Of a DNA stretch of 64,000 bases, positions 60,619 through 64,000 are shown piece after piece. The notes under the pieces are model-generated. The model was not told the origin of the DNA. It did no database searches and saw only the letters and a program-made list of their open reading frames with translations. A program made the translations under genes and the position numbers. The first letter of the stretch is position 1, and the number at the start of each line of letters is the position of its first letter. This DNA is from Streptomyces cyaneochromogenes (GTDB lineage Bacteria; Actinomycetota; Actinomycetes; Streptomycetales; Streptomycetaceae): assembly GCF_003963535.1 (NCBI RefSeq), contig NZ_CP034539.1:4960001-5024000 (forward strand), given 5' to 3'.

Positions 60619-61052
60619 GTGTCGGCGGCTCGAAAATCGCCACACTGCTGGACGGTGCACCGAGCCGCCGACGGCACCTGGGTTCCGGACCGGGCGGAGA
60701 CCGAGCCCGACCCCGTCCCCGTGCCCACGATCGCCTGCGTGAGCCGGCGCATCGGCTGGTGGTGGAGCGTGGCCACCGACCATCTGCGGGGCCGCCCGCC
60801 CCGGGAGCGGACGACGTCACCTGGTCCGGCGACGAGACGGCGGCCGTCACGCGGCTGCGCGACCTGCGCACCGACTGGCTTGCGGCACTGGACCGCCTCG
60901 ACGACCGGGACCTGGACGCCACGGCCGCGTTCCCCTGGCCGAGCGACCCCGGGTACACCGTCGCCCACATGATCGGCTGGGTGAACGCCGAGCTGATGAA
61001 GAACGCCGCGGAGATCGGGCAGTTGCGACTGCTGCGGGCCCAGCGGTCGTGA
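60619..61052 (+). pseudogene. DinB-family protein, frameshifted
   Basis: The first half in one frame reads CWTVHRAADGTWVPDRAETE and PTIACVSRRIGWWWSVATDH, the usual N-terminal part of a DinB_2 protein. The second half in another frame reads DDVTWSGDETAAVTRLRDLR and YTVAHMIGWVNAELMKNAAEIG. The shift lies near 60,800. The N-terminus also seems short. Unless a sequencing error is present, the gene is inactive. Confidence 0.65.
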
Positions 61053-61116
61053 CGCCCTTGCGACAAAATGGATGTTATCGCCCGTTTACTCTGCTTGTGC
61101 CGGATCGGAGAGTGCT

Positions 61117-61485
61117 ATGAAGGACCTCAAACTTGAACAGAAGCGTTCACTGTCCCGCCTGGAGGCGGCTGATCAGCTCGAGGCGCTCGCGGCCGCGCTG
61201 AGGGAGGGCGGGGAGGCCGAACTGGAACTCGACCCCTGGAAGCTCAGCCTGCGGATCCCCTCCGACCTTCGCACCGAGTTCGAGGTCGAGGTCAGTGACG
61301 GGGAGATCGAGTTGGAGATCGAGTTGAAGTGGCCGGCCGCATCGGCTGCCCGGACAGCGTCATCGCAGGCCGCGACAGGCGAAGAGAAGGCCGTGAGCGG
61401 GCGGAAGAGCACGGCAGCCGCACCCAGGCGAAGCGCCGCCGGTGGAGGCAGGACCTCGAAGCGGACCCCCGCGAAGAAGTCCTGA
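61117..61485 (+). CDS. amphi-Trp domain protein
   Basis: 122 residues from ATG 61117. KRSLSRLEAADQLEALAAAL, then DPWKLSLRIPSDLRTEFEVEV and EIELEIELKWP are the amphi-Trp pattern. The C-terminal 50 residues are Ala/Ser/Lys/Arg-rich (GGGRTSKRTPAKKS), a likely DNA- or RNA-binding tail. Function unknown. Confidence 0.8.
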   Translation: MKDLKLEQKRSLSRLEAADQLEALAAALREGGEAELELDPWKLSLRIPSDLRTEFEVEVSDGEIELEIELKWPAASAARTASSQAATGEEKAVSGRKSTAAAPRRSAAGGGRTSKRTPAKKS

Positions 61486-61560
61486 ACCGCGCCGAGGCAC
61501 GGCCTCATGGCCCGCACAGCGCACGAACCGATTCGGCCACACCGCGCGGCCGGACTGCGA

Positions 61561-61590
61561 AAGGGGCGCCCGGAAATCCGGACACCCCTT
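61561..61590. terminator. hairpin between the amphi-Trp gene and tRNA-Ser
   Basis: AAGGGGCGCCCGGA pairs with TCCGGACACCCCTT at 12 of 14 positions. It would serve the rightward gene and the leftward tRNA. Confidence 0.75.
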
Positions 61591-61618
61591 CCCACCTGGC
61601 CTTACGTCGCCTGGCAAG

Positions 61619-61705
61619 CGGTGGGTGTGGGATTTGAACCCACGGTGACATCGCTGCCACGACGGTTTTCAAGACCGTTCCCTTAGGCCGCTCGGGCAAC
61701 CCACC
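61619..61705 (-). tRNA. tRNA-Ser (anticodon TGA)
   Basis: 87 nt on the minus strand: acceptor GGTGGGT/ACCCACC, anticodon loop CTTGAAA, a long variable arm, and T-loop GGTTCAAATCC. CCA is not encoded. Confidence 0.95.
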
Positions 61706-61866
61706 TCGGCCCCGGCCCACCAGGGGCGGAGCGGGTACAGCGTACCGGCCTCGCGCGTTGTGCGGGGTTCCTGGTCCGGATGGGGCCGGTTGGCCCGTCC
61801 TGTACCAGGTGACGTGGCTCATGCGTCAGGTGCCGTCGCTCGGCATCCGGTGTCGCCGCCCACGCG

Positions 61867-63462
61867 TCAGGTGCCGTCGCCCACGCGCACCCCGTTGACG
61901 GCGGCATCGAAGGCCGGGCGGTACTCGTGCCATTGGTCGTCCGGCGCGGACAGGTAGATCACGTACTGGGTTCCGTGGGCGCTCGCGAAGGCCAGCTCCG
62001 CGGCCCGGTACTTCCGTGCCCTGCCGTCGAAGGTGAACTCCCAGTACCCAGCGGGCCCTCCCCGGAAGGTCGTCTCGGCCATCCTCACCCGCTCGTATCC
62101 GGGGTTGTCGCGAGCGGTCTGTTCCTCCTCCGTCTCGCGCCAGTGCTGCAGCGGATCGGAGCCGGCGAACTCGATGACGTTGACCCTCAGGCCCACGAGG
62201 CGCGACGGGTCTATGTAGCCGACTTCGCCGCCGGAGAGCGTCTTGCGGGTCCAGCCGTCCTGCACGGGCACGGAGATGCCGCTGTCCGGACTCTCGAGGT
62301 GGTATCCGGCCGGCACCGGCGGCACGGAGGAACTGGAGCCGGGGTCAGAGCCAGACCCAGAGCCGGTGCCGGCGCCAGGGCTGGTGCCCGTCGTGGGCGT
62401 CGACGCCTCGGAGCCGGAGGCCTGCCTGCCAGGCCCGTCGGTCCTGCCGTTGAGCCACCACACCGTGCCGCCCGCCAGACAGGCGGCGAGCGTCACGGCC
62501 AGGGCCGACAGCACCACCGTACGGCGGCGGTCGGCGCGGCTCTTGGACGCGGGAGGCGTGAGGACGTCGGTACGGTTCGGTCGCGTGGGCGGATCCAGGG
62601 GCTCGGTCCCGGTGCTGGTCACGTCGCCCAGGCGGCGTTCGACCTCGTGCACGTCCATGCGCCGGCCCGGGTCCTTGACGAGCAGGCCCTCGATCACCGG
62701 GGCCAGCTCACCGGCGTTGCGCGGCGGCTCGTACGGGTCCGTGGCGATGGCGTACGCGGTCTCGATCGCGGTGTCGCGGCGGAACGGGTCGCGCCCCTCG
62801 ACCGCCTGGTACAGCGTCGCCCCCAGGGCCCACAGGTCACTGGCGGGACCGGTCTCGGGGCGCGCTCCCCGCAGTCGTTCGGGCGCCAGGTAGCCGATGG
62901 AGCCGATCAGCTCGCCGGGCTTGGTCAGCGAGGACGTGCCCGACTCCATGGCGATCCCGAAGTCGGTGAGGATGATCCGCCCGTCGTCACCGAGCAGCAC
63001 GTTGGCGGGTTTGACGTCCCGGTGCTGCACTCCGACGTCGTGGGCGGCGCGCAGGGCGGCGGCCATGGCGCGGCCGATCCGGGCGGCTTCCCCGGGCGGC
63101 AGCGCACCCCGCCGCTTCAGTACGTCGCTCAGCGTGACCGAGGGCACGTACTCCATGACGATGCACGGCAGGCCCTCGTCGTCGACCACGTCGTGTACGA
63201 CGATCACGTTGGGGTGGGTGATCCGGGCGGCGCTGCGGGCCTCGCGGCGGGTGCGTTCGTAGAGCGTGCGGACCTCGTCGTCCTGCAGGTGCGGTGGAAT
63301 GCGCAGTTTCTTCACGGCGACATGGCGGCCGAGCATCTTGTCCTCGGCACGCCAGACGGTGCCCATGCCGCCGCTGCCCACCCGGTCCACCAGCAGGTAC
63401 CGGCCGGCGACGAGCCGTCCAAGATCGGACACCGCGAGATTGTCCCCTTGTCTGCTTGCCAT
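61867..63462 (-). CDS. membrane-anchored Ser/Thr protein kinase (PknB-type)
   Basis: 531 residues from ATG 63462. Kinase domain: GSGGMGTVW at 29-37, catalytic Lys51 in VAVKKL, HRDVKPANVLL, TDFGIAME, APERLRG. A Pro-rich segment is followed by one membrane helix near 310-330 (VVLSALAVTLAACLAGGTVW) and a Ser/Gly-rich linker. The external domain starts YHLESPDSGISVPVQDGWTR and includes VGYIDPSRLVGLRVNVIEFAG. It probably senses a signal outside the cell. No PASTA repeats. A frame extension to 63519 lacks a good ribosome site. Confidence 0.9.
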   Translation of the reverse strand: MASRQGDNLAVSDLGRLVAGRYLLVDRVGSGGMGTVWRAEDKMLGRHVAVKKLRIPPHLQDDEVRTLYERTRREARSAARITHPNVIVVHDVVDDEGLPCIVMEYVPSVTLSDVLKRRGALPPGEAARIGRAMAAALRAAHDVGVQHRDVKPANVLLGDDGRIILTDFGIAMESGTSSLTKPGELIGSIGYLAPERLRGARPETGPASDLWALGATLYQAVEGRDPFRRDTAIETAYAIATDPYEPPRNAGELAPVIEGLLVKDPGRRMDVHEVERRLGDVTSTGTEPLDPPTRPNRTDVLTPPASKSRADRRRTVVLSALAVTLAACLAGGTVWWLNGRTDGPGRQASGSEASTPTTGTSPGAGTGSGSGSDPGSSSSVPPVPAGYHLESPDSGISVPVQDGWTRKTLSGGEVGYIDPSRLVGLRVNVIEFAGSDPLQHWRETEEEQTARDNPGYERVRMAETTFRGGPAGYWEFTFDGRARKYRAAELAFASAHGTQYVIYLSAPDDQWHEYRPAFDAAVNGVRVGDGT

Positions 63463-63638
63463 TCGCGGCTCTGCTTCCCGTTTGCGAAGAGTCGAGGTCG
63501 AGAAGGCACGATAGCCCATTCGATTGCATGGCCACGGTCACCGGTCGACCGGCAACTCCCGGCGCGCACCGCGCAGTCCACACCTGTGTGTGAACGAGGG
63601 CCACCCGGTGTGGTGGGACGCGGTACGCCGTGTCCTGG

Positions 63639-63797
63639 TTCCCTTCACTTCCCGGAATCCCGTTTCGAAGCTTGGTTCCCCTCGCTTCGCAGATCCCCGA
63701 TTCCCTCACTCCCCGGAACCGGATTCCCTCACTCTCCGGAAAACAGACACGCGCGCGTGGTCGGCCCCTCAAACGGAGCCGGACCTACGCGCGCGTG
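63639..63797. repeat. ATTCCCTCACTCCCCGGAA-like repeats and a hairpin
   Basis: Three imperfect 20-bp copies at 63639, 63700 and 63723 lie in the 346-bp gap 63463-63808. They are followed by a hairpin whose arms contain CACGCGCGCGT (63748-63758) and ACGCGCGCGTG (63787-63797), probably the terminator of the leftward protease gene. No gene is seen in the gap. Confidence 0.65.
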
Positions 63798-63808
63798 GCC
63801 GTCGAACG

Positions 63809-64000
63809 TCAGCTGTCGCCCGTGCGGGAGCCCAGGGTCAGTTCGACCGTGCGGGACTTGCCGTCCCGTTCGTAGGTGATCGTGACCTTGTCGCCGGGCT
63901 GGTGGGTCCAGATCTCGCCGATCAGGGTGGGACCGGAGTCGATCACCCTGTCGTCGAGCTTGGTGATGACGTCGCCGGGCTGGAGGCCGGCCTTGTCGGC
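63809..64000 (-). CDS. C-terminal PDZ domain of an HtrA/DegP-like serine protease (partial)
   Basis: The last 63 codons are in the window; the 5' part lies beyond the right edge. AGLQPGDVITKLDDRVIDSG and HQPGDKVTITYERDGKSRTV are the typical PDZ half of S1C proteases. The protease part is not visible, so the full name is inferred. Confidence 0.75.
   Translation of the reverse strand, partial: ADKAGLQPGDVITKLDDRVIDSGPTLIGEIWTHQPGDKVTITYERDGKSRTVELTLGSRTGDS

Overview
The window reads as chromosomal DNA of a Streptomyces or close relative. GC is very high with strong third-position bias. GTG starts and ATGA/GTGA stop-start overlaps are common, and the families seen (DUF397/DUF5753, HGxxPAAW, SpoIIE-HATPase phosphatases, SigE-type sigma factors, subtilisin inhibitor, WXG100 proteins) are typical of that group. 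No search was run; all family names come from reading the translations.

Left chromosomal part (1-18,880). A DUF5753/DUF397 pair ends at the left edge. A minus-strand cluster follows: a WXG100-like protein, a WXG-type protein with a C-terminal papain/C39-like cysteine peptidase, and a lipoprotein resembling a chagasin-type (I42) cysteine-protease inhibitor. Then come housekeeping and regulatory genes: DUF2797, HGxxPAAW, MarR, a divergent HxlR/NmrA pair, GtrA, a rutA-rutB-like pyrimidine-degradation pair, a 986-residue PAS-GAF-SpoIIE-HATPase phosphatase, and a MOSC protein. From about 14.3 kb the DNA looks accessory: a membrane NACHT NTPase with a TTA codon near its end, a tiny charged protein, a multi-TM protein with lower-GC codons, and remnants of an M55 peptidase and an SGNH hydrolase, up to tRNA-Arg(ACG).

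Integrated element (18,880-46,781, about 27.9 kb). It is bounded by an identical 60-bp repeat formed by the 3' part of tRNA-Ser(GCT), which is intact only at the right end. It carries a tyrosine integrase at the right edge and a small excisionase-like HTH protein at the left edge. A plus-strand transfer operon (19.4-26.9 kb) ends in an FtsK/TraB-type translocase. A minus-strand replication operon (44.4-38.0 kb) centres on a PrimPol-helicase. This is the plan of an actinomycete integrative and conjugative element (AICE). Unusually, its middle encodes a 1449-residue phage tail tape-measure protein with no capsid, portal or large terminase nearby. Several repeats look functional: paired GTGCCATC motifs near both ends (integrase arm sites), a GCCTCCC cluster behind the translocase (candidate transfer site), and GGGGGGAC repeats flanking an AT-rich core behind the primase (candidate origin).

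Right chromosomal part (46,782-64,000). It holds a subtilisin-inhibitor-like protein, a 1443-residue PAS/degenerate-kinase/receiver protein with a very long low-complexity linker, an acyl-CoA ligase, a SigE-family sigma factor, a thiolase-like Ltp2 protein overlapping a fused MaoC-DUF35-MaoC protein (resembling steroid side-chain degradation modules), a small secreted Asn/Gln-rich protein, a PrimPol gene with a LexA-box-like site 10 bp before its start, a broken DinB gene, an amphi-Trp protein, tRNA-Ser(TGA), a membrane Ser/Thr kinase, and the PDZ end of an HtrA-like protease running off the edge.
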